Assembly (NCBI GenBank): GCA_938008425.1
Contig: CALLKH010000202.1
Coordinates: forward strand, 1-9,143
Direction of reading: 5' to 3'
DNA: 9,143 bases
From: an uncultured Planctomycetaceae bacterium
Lineage (GTDB): Bacteria; Planctomycetota; Phycisphaerae; UBA1845; UTPLA1
Positions 1 to 6,664 of this stretch are shown one piece after another. Both the position numbers and the translations under genes were made by a program. How positions within the stretch are numbered: the first letter of the stretch is position 1; each line of letters begins with the position of its first letter. Under the pieces are notes generated by a model that saw only the letters and a list, made by a program, of their open reading frames with translations, searched no databases and had not been told where the DNA came from.

Positions 1-210
1 ATCGCGGCGCTCTCGCTGCGCACAACTCGAATGAGAAAAACTGAGCACAATGATACCGCCGGCTGACGTGCAAACTCATTTACAGGGAAAAAATTTGGCG
101 AGGGCCGGGACGTGTGAACTTTGGGGGATTGGATTCCTTCCGTTCCGAACCCGATTTGCCGCCGCAAAGGTCTGCAAAAGGGGACCGCAGGTATGAATGC
201 GACCCCCCCG

Positions 211-238
211 ACATGACGAAACCCGCCGAAGCGGGTCT
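211..238 (-). terminator. UUCG-loop hairpin, possible weak intrinsic terminator
   Basis: Read on the minus strand, an 8-pair stem (231-238 with 219-226) closes a UUCG loop through a C-G pair, the exceptionally stable tetraloop configuration. One pair (237/220) is G-U on the minus-strand RNA but an A-C mismatch on the plus-strand RNA, which favours the minus strand. The U-tract is short: three U, two of them within the stem, then CGUC. No minus-strand gene lies immediately upstream, so the transcript it would end is unknown. Confidence 0.3.
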
Positions 239-723
239 CGGGCTTCCGACAGTCGGGCCGGAGAGTAGAGAAAGGGAAAGAGATTCTGCCGGAAACCGGG
301 AGCGAGTGTATCGAGGTTCGGGCGGGTGTCAAGGGTGCTGCGCCGCGTCGGGGAGACTGCGCAGCGGAAACGGGCGCGCCGTCGGGCGGGTGATGTGCCG
401 ATTCCGCCGCTGCGCCACCCGGCTGCCACGACAGCGTCACCCGCCGGGATATTATCAGTGCTGCGCCCGGATGCTGCCGTGTTGCGGCGCTCCGGCGCGA
501 CCGGAGCGCTCTCCGACGCAGTTGGACCTGAGCCCGGCGCGGGCGGACCGCGGCGGCGATCGTCGCCGCCCGGGCGGCATCGGTCGCGGCCACGGTGGCC
601 TTCGGTGCGGACTCCTCGTGTGGTTTCCGGCTCGGTGACTTCTTCTTGCCCAGGGGCCGGGAGAATAAGAGATTGCGGGCGGGTCTTTGATCGTCGCGGC
701 GGTATGTTCCGCGCCGGGCCGAT

Positions 724-776
724 CACAGGTTGGAAACCTGTGACACCCCACACCGATTGGAAATCGGTGCCACAGG
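724..776. repeat. Twin hairpins of a planctomycete-type interspersed repeat
   Basis: Two perfect hairpins follow one another: CACAGGTT-gga-AACCTGTG at 724-742 and CACCGATT-gga-AATCGGTG at 751-769. Both have 8-base arms, the same three-base loop and the same innermost TT/AA pairs. A third CACAGG follows at 771-776 and could pair with CCTGTG at 737-742 as an alternative. I recall this layout, which reads as TDFQSV or TGFQPV in spurious frames, as a recurrent intergenic sequence in planctomycetes. The family assignment is from memory; the hairpins are directly visible. Confidence 0.65.
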
Positions 777-793
777 ACTCCATCACCAGAGCC

Positions 794-847
794 CATTCGC
801 CATGCCGGGCGCTGCGCTTCGGCATGCCACACGCCGCAAGGCGAATG
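794..847. repeat. Nested imperfect palindrome
   Basis: Outer arms CATTCGCC (794-801) and GGCGAATG (840-847) enclose inner arms ATGCCG (802-807) and CGGCAT (820-825). The inner hairpin has a 12-base loop; 14 bases (826-839) lie between it and the right outer arm. It begins 18 bases after the twin-hairpin repeat and may belong to the same composite element. There is no U-tract on either side to make it a terminator. Confidence 0.5.
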
Positions 848-855
848 AAGAGTTC

Positions 856-925
856 AAAATGAAAAATGAAAAAATGGGGAAGCCGGAGTCGGGCGGCCCC
901 GCCCCCTTTATTCACTTTTCATCTT
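856..925. repeat. AT-rich imperfect inverted repeat
   Basis: The segment at 856-870 matches the reverse complement of 911-925 at 13 of 15 positions, with 40 bases between the arms. Both arms are runs of the 'atgaaaaatgaa' type. A related pyrimidine-rich stretch lies at 1015-1047. These AT-rich blocks contrast with the surrounding GC-rich DNA. I recall similar blocks as scattered between genes in planctomycetes, but cannot confirm it here. Confidence 0.4.
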
Positions 926-945
926 ACATATTGCATTTCCTCTAC

Positions 946-991
946 CCGGGAAATGATTCCCGGCGGAGTGGGTGCGAGAAGGGATTCTCGC
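946..991. repeat. Two consecutive 7-bp stem-loops
   Basis: CCGGGAA-atga-TTCCCGG (946-963) and GCGAGAA-ggga-TTCTCGC (974-991) are perfect hairpins with 7-base arms and 4-base loops, 10 bases apart. They lie 155-200 bases beyond the stop of the minus-strand C69 peptidase gene and could protect or end its transcript. Neither has a clear U-tract. Confidence 0.4.
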
Positions 992-1145
992 AAACAGCGG
1001 CCTCGCCGCCCCGCCTTCACTCTACATTCTCCATTCTCAATTCTACATGACCCGGCTTCGAAAAAAGTAGAGCAGTAGAACAGGCGCGCAGGAGAAAGAG
1101 AACCCTTACTTGGCCCCTCGGCCCCTAAAACCCTTCCCCTCAACC

Positions 1146-2792
1146 TCAATCCACCAGCTTCGACTCCGGCTTGTCGTGCTTCTTTTCGGGGATGACGAAC
1201 TGCCCGGGCCGGTTGCGCTTGACGGTGTCGAGCCACTCCTGCGGGTAGCCGCCTTCGCTGGGGTCGCCCGGCTTGTGCTGGATGTAGCCGTCGTTGTACT
1301 TGCGGATGAGCGTCTCGCCGAGTTCGCGCCAGCGCCGGGCGACGAGATCGCCCTGGCTCACCGAGTAGTCCGTCAGGTAGCGGCGGGCCAGCCCGGGGTC
1401 GGTCTTGAGCAGTTCGACGGCCGTCTTCTCCACCGCCGGCTGGAGGGCGAGGAATTTTCCTTCGAGCTCGCCCTGCACCGCCTGGATGTCCTTGATCATG
1501 TGCGAGTACTTCAGGTGGGCGAAGTTGGAGACGAAGTTGAAATTCCAGAAGATCGAATCCCACGTGAACTGGCTCATGCCGCCGACGGTGTACGATCGCG
1601 GCAGGGCGTCGGCCGAGCAGTAGAAGGGCACCCAGCATGTCATGGCCGTGTCATCCACGCCGTACCAATAGACGCCGCCGACCGGGTCCGGCAGGTGGCC
1701 GCGGGACTGCGAGATGAACGAGAAGCCCGTCTGCTGCGTCGAGATCGGCCGTTCCCAGGTGTGCTCGACGCCGCCGGATGTCCAGCCCATCGGCCGCGTG
1801 CGAAGCGGGCTGCCGTAGGGGCCGGCGTCGATGCCCTTCGTCATGTCGAAATCGGTGCCCTCGTAGTGGTCGCGCATCAGCGCCATCACGTCGGCCATGC
1901 CGAGCTTTTCGTCGGGCTTGACCCAAAGGGGGTAGGGCTTCGCGCCTTCAACCGCGCGGTGATAGTCGCTCGAGAGATTCAGCGACGGGGCCGTGCGGCG
2001 AAGAATGCTCCAGACGCGGGTGTCGGCGTAGCGGTTGTTGGTCGGCGTGGTGGGGCAGAAGGCCTCGCAGTAGCTGAAGGGCTCGCCGGACTTCGGATCG
2101 TAGTAGCCCTTTTCGATCGCGAACTCGATGACGTCGCCGGAGTAGAGGCAATTCTCGGTGTCCTCGCGCGGGAACGTGCTGATGCGGGCCTTGTTGGCGT
2201 GGCAGGAGACGTAGCCGTCGGGCACGCGGAGTGCAACCCACGCGGCACCCTTGCGGCCGGGGCCCTTGCCGATGATCTCGAGAATCCACGCCTCGTTGGT
2301 GTCGGCGATGGAGATCGACTCGCCGGGCGAGCGGTAGCCGTACTCGTCGACCAGGTCGGTCATGACCTTGATCGCCTCGCGGGCGGTCTTCGCCCGCTGG
2401 AGGGCGAGCTGCATGAGATCCCAGTAGTGGAGGAGGCCGTCGGGGTTGTAGAGTTCCTCGCGGCCGCCGTAGGTCGTTTCGCTGATGGCGAGCTGGTGCT
2501 CGTTGATGAGGCCGACGACGGCGTAGGTATGCGCGGGCTGCGGAATGGCGCCGTAGACCTTGCTGCCCCACGATTTGACCTCGTAGACATCGCCCGGCTT
2601 GTGGTCCGCCGCCGGGGTGATTCTCAGCGTCGGGTGAAACTCGCCGTCGCAGGTGTAGGTGATGATGACGGAGCCGTCCTTGGTCGCGCCTTTCGTGACC
2701 AGGATGTTGGTGCAGGCGCTGGCGACCGGCGCGGCGGCAAGACCGGCCGCGAATGAAGCGACGATTGAGATGAACAGACGCGAACGGTTCAT
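1146..2792 (-). CDS. Exported C69-family dipeptidase
   Basis: A 548-residue protein of peptidase family C69, the N-terminal-nucleophile dipeptidases related to lactobacillar PepD; these hydrolyse dipeptides using a cysteine that becomes the N-terminus. Residues 1-26 form a signal peptide (MNRSR, a hydrophobic stretch, then ASA), followed directly by Cys27 in ACTNILVTKGATKDGS, the family's nucleophile motif. Further family features are INEHQLAISETTYGG and EAWILEI in the first half and CPTTPTNNRYADTRVWSILRR in the middle. Signal peptidase cleavage after Ala26 would itself expose Cys27, so the enzyme probably acts outside the cytoplasmic membrane. The start at 2792 is chosen because it gives the signal peptide and has an AAAGGGG ribosome binding site seven bases upstream; the open frame further upstream has no such features. 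It stands alone on its strand, divergent from the thioesterase gene. A lipoprotein is possible but less likely, because the -3 residue is Ala rather than Leu. Confidence 0.9.
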   Translation of the reverse strand: MNRSRLFISIVASFAAGLAAAPVASACTNILVTKGATKDGSVIITYTCDGEFHPTLRITPAADHKPGDVYEVKSWGSKVYGAIPQPAHTYAVVGLINEHQLAISETTYGGREELYNPDGLLHYWDLMQLALQRAKTAREAIKVMTDLVDEYGYRSPGESISIADTNEAWILEIIGKGPGRKGAAWVALRVPDGYVSCHANKARISTFPREDTENCLYSGDVIEFAIEKGYYDPKSGEPFSYCEAFCPTTPTNNRYADTRVWSILRRTAPSLNLSSDYHRAVEGAKPYPLWVKPDEKLGMADVMALMRDHYEGTDFDMTKGIDAGPYGSPLRTRPMGWTSGGVEHTWERPISTQQTGFSFISQSRGHLPDPVGGVYWYGVDDTAMTCWVPFYCSADALPRSYTVGGMSQFTWDSIFWNFNFVSNFAHLKYSHMIKDIQAVQGELEGKFLALQPAVEKTAVELLKTDPGLARRYLTDYSVSQGDLVARRWRELGETLIRKYNDGYIQHKPGDPSEGGYPQEWLDTVKRNRPGQFVIPEKKHDKPESKLVD

Positions 2793-3002
2793 GGGCGATC
2801 CCCTTTCGGCGGCGGATTTGGCCGGACCAGTGTGTGCAGGTTTTGGTTGGTTTGGCCATGATACGGCATCGATCCGGTCGCGGACAGTCATTGGCAGCTG
2901 TCGGGTGATGCGGATAATGGGCGGCGTGGACGGATGGTGGTCGGCGGCGGGCGTGACGCACGCCGCGCGGGCCCAGGGGCGTTGAAGCGAGGGCAGGCGA
3001 CT

Positions 3003-3398
3003 GTGAAACCAGGATTGGCGCCGGGCGTGGAGCGGGAGGTGACGTTCGAGGTGACGCGGGAGATGTGCCCCGCGTTTGACGGCGTCGTCGTGCACCAGGT
3101 GTGTGCGACGTGGACGCTGGTGCATTTCATGGAGCTGGCCGGCCGGCGGGTGCTGATTGATTTTCTTGACGAGGGCGAGGAGGGCGTCGGCAGCCATGCG
3201 TCGTGCGATCACCTCGGGCCGGCGCCGGTGGGGTCGAAGGTGCGGGTGGTGGCGACGGTGACCGATGTGACCGATCGCGAACTCGGCTGCGATGTGGCGG
3301 CGTATCGCGGGGAACGGAAGATCGCGACGGGGCGGACGGTGCAGAAAATTTTCCCGCGCGAGGTGCTCAAGCGATTGCTCGGCGAGGGTGGCGGGTGA
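3003..3398 (+). CDS. FlK-type hotdog thioesterase
   Basis: A 131-residue single hotdog-domain protein resembling the thioesterase group that includes fluoroacetyl-CoA thioesterase FlK. Most members have unknown acyl-CoA substrates, and hydrolysis of a small acyl-CoA in the cytoplasm is inferred. Thr36, Glu44 and His70 (in ATWT, FMELAG and CDHLGPAPVG) are spaced 8 and 26 residues apart, the same spacing as the catalytic Thr42, Glu50 and His76 of FlK. The central helix is VHFMELAGRRVLIDFL, and the C-terminal strands follow through KIATGRTVQKIF. The GTG at 3003 is preferred because the protein then begins with the family-like KPGLAPG. GAGGG at 2989-2993 is a plausible ribosome binding site. An ATG at 2934 would add 23 residues of low-complexity Arg/Gly-rich sequence. 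The gene converges on the adenosyltransferase gene. The specific substrate cannot be told from sequence. Confidence 0.8.
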   Translation: MKPGLAPGVEREVTFEVTREMCPAFDGVVVHQVCATWTLVHFMELAGRRVLIDFLDEGEEGVGSHASCDHLGPAPVGSKVRVVATVTDVTDRELGCDVAAYRGERKIATGRTVQKIFPREVLKRLLGEGGG

Positions 3399-3420
3399 TG
3401 GTCGGTTGGAACATCGCGCG

Positions 3421-3574
3421 CGGGTGCCCCATCCCGTGCCGAAGGCCGGGGTGGGGGACGGTTCGTTCGAGCTTGAAGTCTATCGGCTTTCCGTCAGTCC
3501 CCCATCCCTGCTAGCGCAAGGGATGGGGCACCCGGCCTTGGGCACGGGATGGGGCGCCCGTCGTACGGGCGCCC
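3421..3574. repeat. Nested palindromic element between convergent genes
   Basis: Arms at 3421-3448 and 3533-3560 are inverted repeats matching at 26 of 28 positions. Between them, CCCCATCCCT (3500-3509) and AGGGATGGGG (3519-3528) form a perfect 10-bp hairpin. A further hairpin overlaps the right end: GGGCGCCCG (3552-3560) with CGGGCGCCC (3566-3574), loop TCGTA. The right half also contains two direct copies of a 15-base word (3520-3534 and 3546-3560; 14 of 15 identical). It fills the space between the stop codons of the thioesterase and adenosyltransferase genes, so it could stop transcription from both sides. Its internal repetition suggests a dispersed REP-like element. Confidence 0.7.
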
Positions 3575-3602
3575 GGTTGGGGTGGAATTCGGACAGTTCC
3601 CG

Positions 3603-4160
3603 CTACGGCCGCCACTCGACGTCGGGAATTCCGGCGGCGTGGTTGGCGAGGCGGGCCCATGCGAAGAAGAGATCGCTGAGCCGGTTGAGATAAATGACAA
3701 TCTGCGGATTGACGGCCTGCGATTGTGCCAGGCTGACGACACTTCTCTCCGCGCGGCGGCAGACCGTCCGGCAGATGTGAAGCTGGGCGGCGAGCATCGA
3801 GCCGCCGGGCAGGATGAACGCCCGAAGTTCGGCCACGGGTTCGCACGCCTCGTCGATCCAGGTCTCAAGTTTCTTCGGCATACCGGCGGGGATCTGCTTG
3901 ATCTTGTCGCGGTTCTTTGAGTCTTCCGGCGTGGCGAGCTCGGCGCCGATGGCGAAGAGGGCGTTCTGGATTTCCGAAAGCCGCCCGGCTGTTTGTCTGT
4001 GGGCCGCCGCGCCGTCGGCTGCCGCGATCGCGGCGCCGATGAAAGCGTTCAATTCGTCGATATCGCCGTAGGCGGCGACCCGGGCGTCGCACTTGGGCAC
4101 GCGCGTCCCGTCGAAGAGAGCCGTGCCGCCGTCGTCGCCGACCTTGGTGTAGAGCTTCAT
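3603..4160 (-). CDS. PduO-type cob(I)alamin adenosyltransferase
   Basis: A 185-residue ATP:cob(I)alamin adenosyltransferase of the PduO type (bacterial counterpart of human MMAB). It moves the adenosyl group of ATP onto reduced cobalamin to make adenosylcobalamin, the cofactor of enzymes such as methylmalonyl-CoA mutase and some ribonucleotide reductases. Visible signatures in order: TKVGDDGGTALFDG (residues 5-18, ATP-binding N-terminus), YGDIDELNAFIG (31-42), IQNALFAIGAELA (64-76), FILPGGS (115-121), LHICRTVCRRAER (127-139) and YLNRLSDLFFAWAR (157-170). The length is normal for the single-domain family. The start at 4160 gives the canonical MKLYTKVGD beginning and has AAAGGA at 4170-4175. 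No cobalamin biosynthesis gene and no B12-dependent enzyme is nearby. I looked for a cobalamin riboswitch upstream and saw no B12 box. Confidence 0.93.
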   Translation of the reverse strand: MKLYTKVGDDGGTALFDGTRVPKCDARVAAYGDIDELNAFIGAAIAAADGAAAHRQTAGRLSEIQNALFAIGAELATPEDSKNRDKIKQIPAGMPKKLETWIDEACEPVAELRAFILPGGSMLAAQLHICRTVCRRAERSVVSLAQSQAVNPQIVIYLNRLSDLFFAWARLANHAAGIPDVEWRP

Positions 4161-4169
4161 ACTTGCCGT

Positions 4170-4217
4170 TCCTTTGAGGCGTGCGGTAAGTCCATTGCAC
4201 GCCGTCCGTAGGTTATA
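4170..4217 (-). promoter_or_regulatory. Candidate promoter and 5' leader hairpin of the adenosyltransferase gene
   Basis: On the minus strand, TATAAC (4217-4212) is a plausible -10 hexamer within GGTTTATAACC; the hexamer 17 bases further upstream is a poor -35 (TGCCCA). Transcription would begin near 4205. The RNA would then fold at its extreme 5' end into GGCGTGC/GCACGCC (4203-4197 with 4184-4178, 12-base loop), whose base lies two bases from the AAAGGA ribosome binding site at 4175-4170. Such a leader could stabilise the message or tune translation. The hairpin is directly visible; the promoter is an inference. Confidence 0.35.
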
Positions 4218-4512
4218 AACCGGCTTGGCGGGTTTGGGCAGGGTGCCTGGCGTCGGCGGCGATCGATCCTCAAATCGCCGCACCATTTCTCTGGCGGTTC
4301 CATGTCGCCCATCGGAGCCGCACCGTCCCCGGGGCGGTGAAAATCGGCAGACCATTCGCCCGCTTATGTTCAAGGCGGCGGCGCTGGCGGGAGAATCGCC
4401 ACCGGGCTGAGACAGCCCGGCTCTGATAAGGCGGCGTCGGGTGGCTCTGACATGCGGCGTCAGGTGTCGCACCCCGCCGACACTTCAATTGAAGACTCGA
4501 TTCGTAAACACC

Positions 4513-4554
4513 AAGAAGAAAGCCGCCGCCTGAACGATGTTCAAGCGGCGGCTT
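4513..4554 (-). terminator. Intrinsic terminator of the acidic-tailed protein gene
   Basis: A 16-pair stem (4539-4554 with 4520-4535) with a three-base loop begins 33 bases past the stop codon of the minus-strand gene and is followed on that strand by TCTTCTT. One stem pair is G-U on the minus-strand RNA but would be an A-C mismatch on the plus-strand RNA, so the stem is intact only in the direction of the gene it follows. Confidence 0.8.
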
Positions 4555-4586
4555 ATTGGGTTCATGGTGTCGGACTTGGCGGTCGA

Positions 4587-6437
4587 TTACTCGTCTTCGT
4601 CATCGGAATCGTCGGCCGTGTCTTCTTCTTCATCCATGTCGTCCATATCGTCTTCGGAGTCCTCGTCCTCCTCGTCGAACGCCGACATGGCCTGGGCCTT
4701 CGCCTGATCGTCGTAGATCTTCTTCACGGCGACGATCAGCTTGGTCGGGATGTGGAGATCGCCTCGCATGACGCTGCCGGACTGCTGGGCGCTGAAGGCC
4801 AGCGGCGCGTCGATCGTGACGGCCGTCGGGAACTCCTCGTCATCCTCGCCGACTTCCTTGAGCACGGCCTTCACGACCTGCATGATGTTGTCGATCGCGA
4901 AGTACCCCTCGACGAAGCGCGGCGAAGGCAGTTGTTCCGACACCTCGCTGATGCCCTTGTCGCTGGCGAGTGAATCGCCCTTGTCGGCCTTGGAGGCCTT
5001 GCAGGCGAGTTCGTGTCGAGCCTTGCCGCCGCCGAAGGTCATCACGACGTGGGTCGAATCCACGGCGCCGAACCGAAGCGACAGATCCTTGCCGAGCACG
5101 CGCTCGAAGGACTTCACGTCGTCCTCGTCCATTTCCTGCTCATCGGCCACGCCCTTGAGGTTGAGCGTGATCGTATCGACCTTGTGATCGCCGACGGATT
5201 CGGCATCCGCCTTGTGCGTCAGAAACTCCTGGACCTTCTTGAATTCCTCATCGCTCGAGATCTTCCAGACGTGCTCCCAGCACTTGCGAAGGCTGTTCAT
5301 GTACTGCTCGGAGTCCTTGGTCTCGACGACGATCGTCAGGCCGAACATGCCTTCCGAGGTGCCGGACAGCGCCGAGATGCTGACCGCCGAGCTGACGGTG
5401 TTCTTGGTGATTTTCTGAACTTCCTCGTCGAGCGCCTTGGCGACCTTTTCATCCAGCATCGCGCTGTCGCCGCCCGCCGCGACCAGCGACGAGATCGGAT
5501 TGGACTCGGCGAACTTTTCCATGTGCTCGTTGTAGCCGCCGCAATTGGCGACGGCGAAGAGGAACTTTTCCTTGGGCAGGGCCTTGAGCAGCGAACCCGT
5601 GGAACTCTTGATGGCGCGGACCATCTTGTCGAAGTCCGAGTCCTTCTTGGCGTCAATCAGCAGTCGCAGCGACACGCCGTCCTTGTCGATCGTCGTGGCG
5701 ACGTCGAAGTAGGAGATTTCCTCCAGCATCTTCTGATAGAGCTTGAGCTGGCCGCCCTGCGGGCCCATGACCGCAGCCATGCCCTCGAGGGAGCTGTTGA
5801 TCAACTCGCGATAGGCGCCCATGACCGCGCTGAGTGAAGCGCTGACGTAGATGTCGCTCTCGCCGAGAACCTTCAAACGGGATTCGGCGATCGTACCGTC
5901 CATGCCCTTCTTCGACTTGAGCACGCGGGTGACGCAATCCTGGCTCTTGCCGACGATCACGAATCCATCGCGAACCGCCGCGTAGGCCGGAAACTGCATG
6001 ACGGTGCACTTGTGGATGCCGTCGGTCGGCTCCTCGGCCTGGAACTTCTTAAGCAGCGCCTCGGGGTCCTTGGCCGGGGCGATCAGGACGGCGGCGTTGG
6101 AGGGGTCCTCCGCGCCGAATTTCTGAACGTCCATCATGGCGACGCAGACCGGGCTCTTCATGTCGATCGGATTCTCGGGGCCGGGCATGATGCCAAGGGG
6201 CATCATCGCGAACGGCGTCACCTGGCCCGGTATTGGAATGTTGAGCAACTGTTGAAAATGGGACGCGCGCTGATCGATCGTATCCAGCGAGCGAAGGATC
6301 ACGAATCCCCACGCATCCTCCGGCACGAGTTTCAGCGCATCCTTGGGTTCAGACGCCCTGACCGATCCCGCGAAGAGCATCGTGGCGCTCATCGCAACCG
6401 CCAGGGTCCAACTGCACATCCTGTGACGATTAAACAT
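4587..6437 (-). CDS. Exported protein of unknown function with acidic C-terminal tail
   Basis: A 616-residue protein I cannot assign to a functional family. The start at 6437 has AGAGGAG at good spacing and gives a signal peptide: positively charged MFNRHRM, a hydrophobic stretch at about 10-24, and VRA-S cleavage near residue 28. The body begins with LKLVPEDAWGFVILRSLD and contains repeated motifs of a hydrophobic strand plus a 'pupil' of small residues (AAVLIAPAKDPEALLKKF, GFVIVGKSQDCVTRVL, SDIYVSASLSAVM). This pattern recalls the DUF3352-like exported proteins of planctomycetes, a weak resemblance judged by eye. Residues 588-616 are 23 Asp/Glu out of 29. No transmembrane anchor follows the signal peptide, so a soluble periplasmic or secreted location is inferred. 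It is a single-gene unit with its own terminator. Confidence 0.85.
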   Translation of the reverse strand: MFNRHRMCSWTLAVAMSATMLFAGSVRASEPKDALKLVPEDAWGFVILRSLDTIDQRASHFQQLLNIPIPGQVTPFAMMPLGIMPGPENPIDMKSPVCVAMMDVQKFGAEDPSNAAVLIAPAKDPEALLKKFQAEEPTDGIHKCTVMQFPAYAAVRDGFVIVGKSQDCVTRVLKSKKGMDGTIAESRLKVLGESDIYVSASLSAVMGAYRELINSSLEGMAAVMGPQGGQLKLYQKMLEEISYFDVATTIDKDGVSLRLLIDAKKDSDFDKMVRAIKSSTGSLLKALPKEKFLFAVANCGGYNEHMEKFAESNPISSLVAAGGDSAMLDEKVAKALDEEVQKITKNTVSSAVSISALSGTSEGMFGLTIVVETKDSEQYMNSLRKCWEHVWKISSDEEFKKVQEFLTHKADAESVGDHKVDTITLNLKGVADEQEMDEDDVKSFERVLGKDLSLRFGAVDSTHVVMTFGGGKARHELACKASKADKGDSLASDKGISEVSEQLPSPRFVEGYFAIDNIMQVVKAVLKEVGEDDEEFPTAVTIDAPLAFSAQQSGSVMRGDLHIPTKLIVAVKKIYDDQAKAQAMSAFDEEDEDSEDDMDDMDEEEDTADDSDDEDE

Positions 6438-6664
6438 TTGAAATCTCCTCTGGGTTATCTCAACGCGTTTTGAGTGAGCCGCTTCTGTGGGACGCAACGC
6501 CGTCGGACGACGTGTGAATAACAGCCCATCATGCGGCCTGATCCTCGCAACCTTCTCTTCGCCGAACACTTCTGAAAGATGCCCGATTCGTGCAAGGCGA
6601 ATCCGTGAATACGGTCTCGGCCTCGCAGTGACGGGAAAACATCTTCAACTACGGAAACGCCGGA

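Larger units (their letters stand above)
1..1145. other. Gene-free stretch rich in stem-loops and repeat-like sequence
   Basis: I find no reading frame here with a recognisable protein, a convincing ribosome binding site or a sensible composition. The long open frames on both strands translate to arginine/proline/glycine-rich sequence, as expected of non-coding GC-rich DNA. The first 66 bases could contain the last codons of a gene entering from the left (one plus frame stays open to a TGA at 64-66), but this cannot be decided. The stretch holds a UUCG-loop hairpin (219-238), a GC-rich palindrome (552-570), twin hairpins (724-769), a nested palindrome (794-847), an AT-rich inverted repeat (856-925), two further hairpins (946-991) and a pyrimidine-rich segment (1015-1047) resembling 911-945. 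I saw no tRNA. Confidence 0.6.
4161..4586. other. Intergenic stretch with hairpins, no gene
   Basis: This 426-base gap separates the adenosyltransferase start from the end of the acidic-tailed protein gene. Besides the candidate promoter/leader (4170-4217) and the terminator (4513-4554), it holds GCGGCGAT/ATCGCCGC (4256-4281, 10-base loop) and CCGGGCT-gagac-AGCCCGG (4402-4420). Neither of these two has a U-tract. Open frames crossing the gap on either strand lack recognisable protein sequence. Confidence 0.55.

Noticed and set aside
60..200. Possible tRNA near the left end, prompted by a GGGTTCGGAAC-like word on the minus strand
   Set aside because: The flanking bases do not pair as a T-arm and no acceptor or anticodon stem could be built around it.
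552..570. Perfect GGCGGCGA-tcg-TCGCCGCC hairpin
   Set aside because: Short palindromes of G and C are expected by chance in sequence this GC-rich; no U-tract or neighbouring gene gives it a role.
76..915. 279-codon minus-strand open frame, and plus-strand frames at 114-638 and 326-862
   Set aside because: The translations are Arg/Pro/Gly-rich with no recognisable domain, and the minus frame runs through the twin-hairpin repeat; no supporting ribosome binding site.
1110..2756. Long plus-strand open frame antisense to the C69 dipeptidase gene
   Set aside because: It mirrors a well-supported gene whose GC-rich third codon positions keep stops out of the opposite strand; the product is Val/Arg/Gly-rich and matches nothing I recognise.
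4161..4400. Cobalamin riboswitch upstream of the adenosyltransferase gene
   Set aside because: No B12 box (GCCACTG-like) or other conserved core element was found on the minus strand in this interval.
5013..5837. Plus-strand open frame within the acidic-tailed protein gene
   Set aside because: It is antisense to a gene with signal peptide, ribosome binding site and terminator; a shadow frame.
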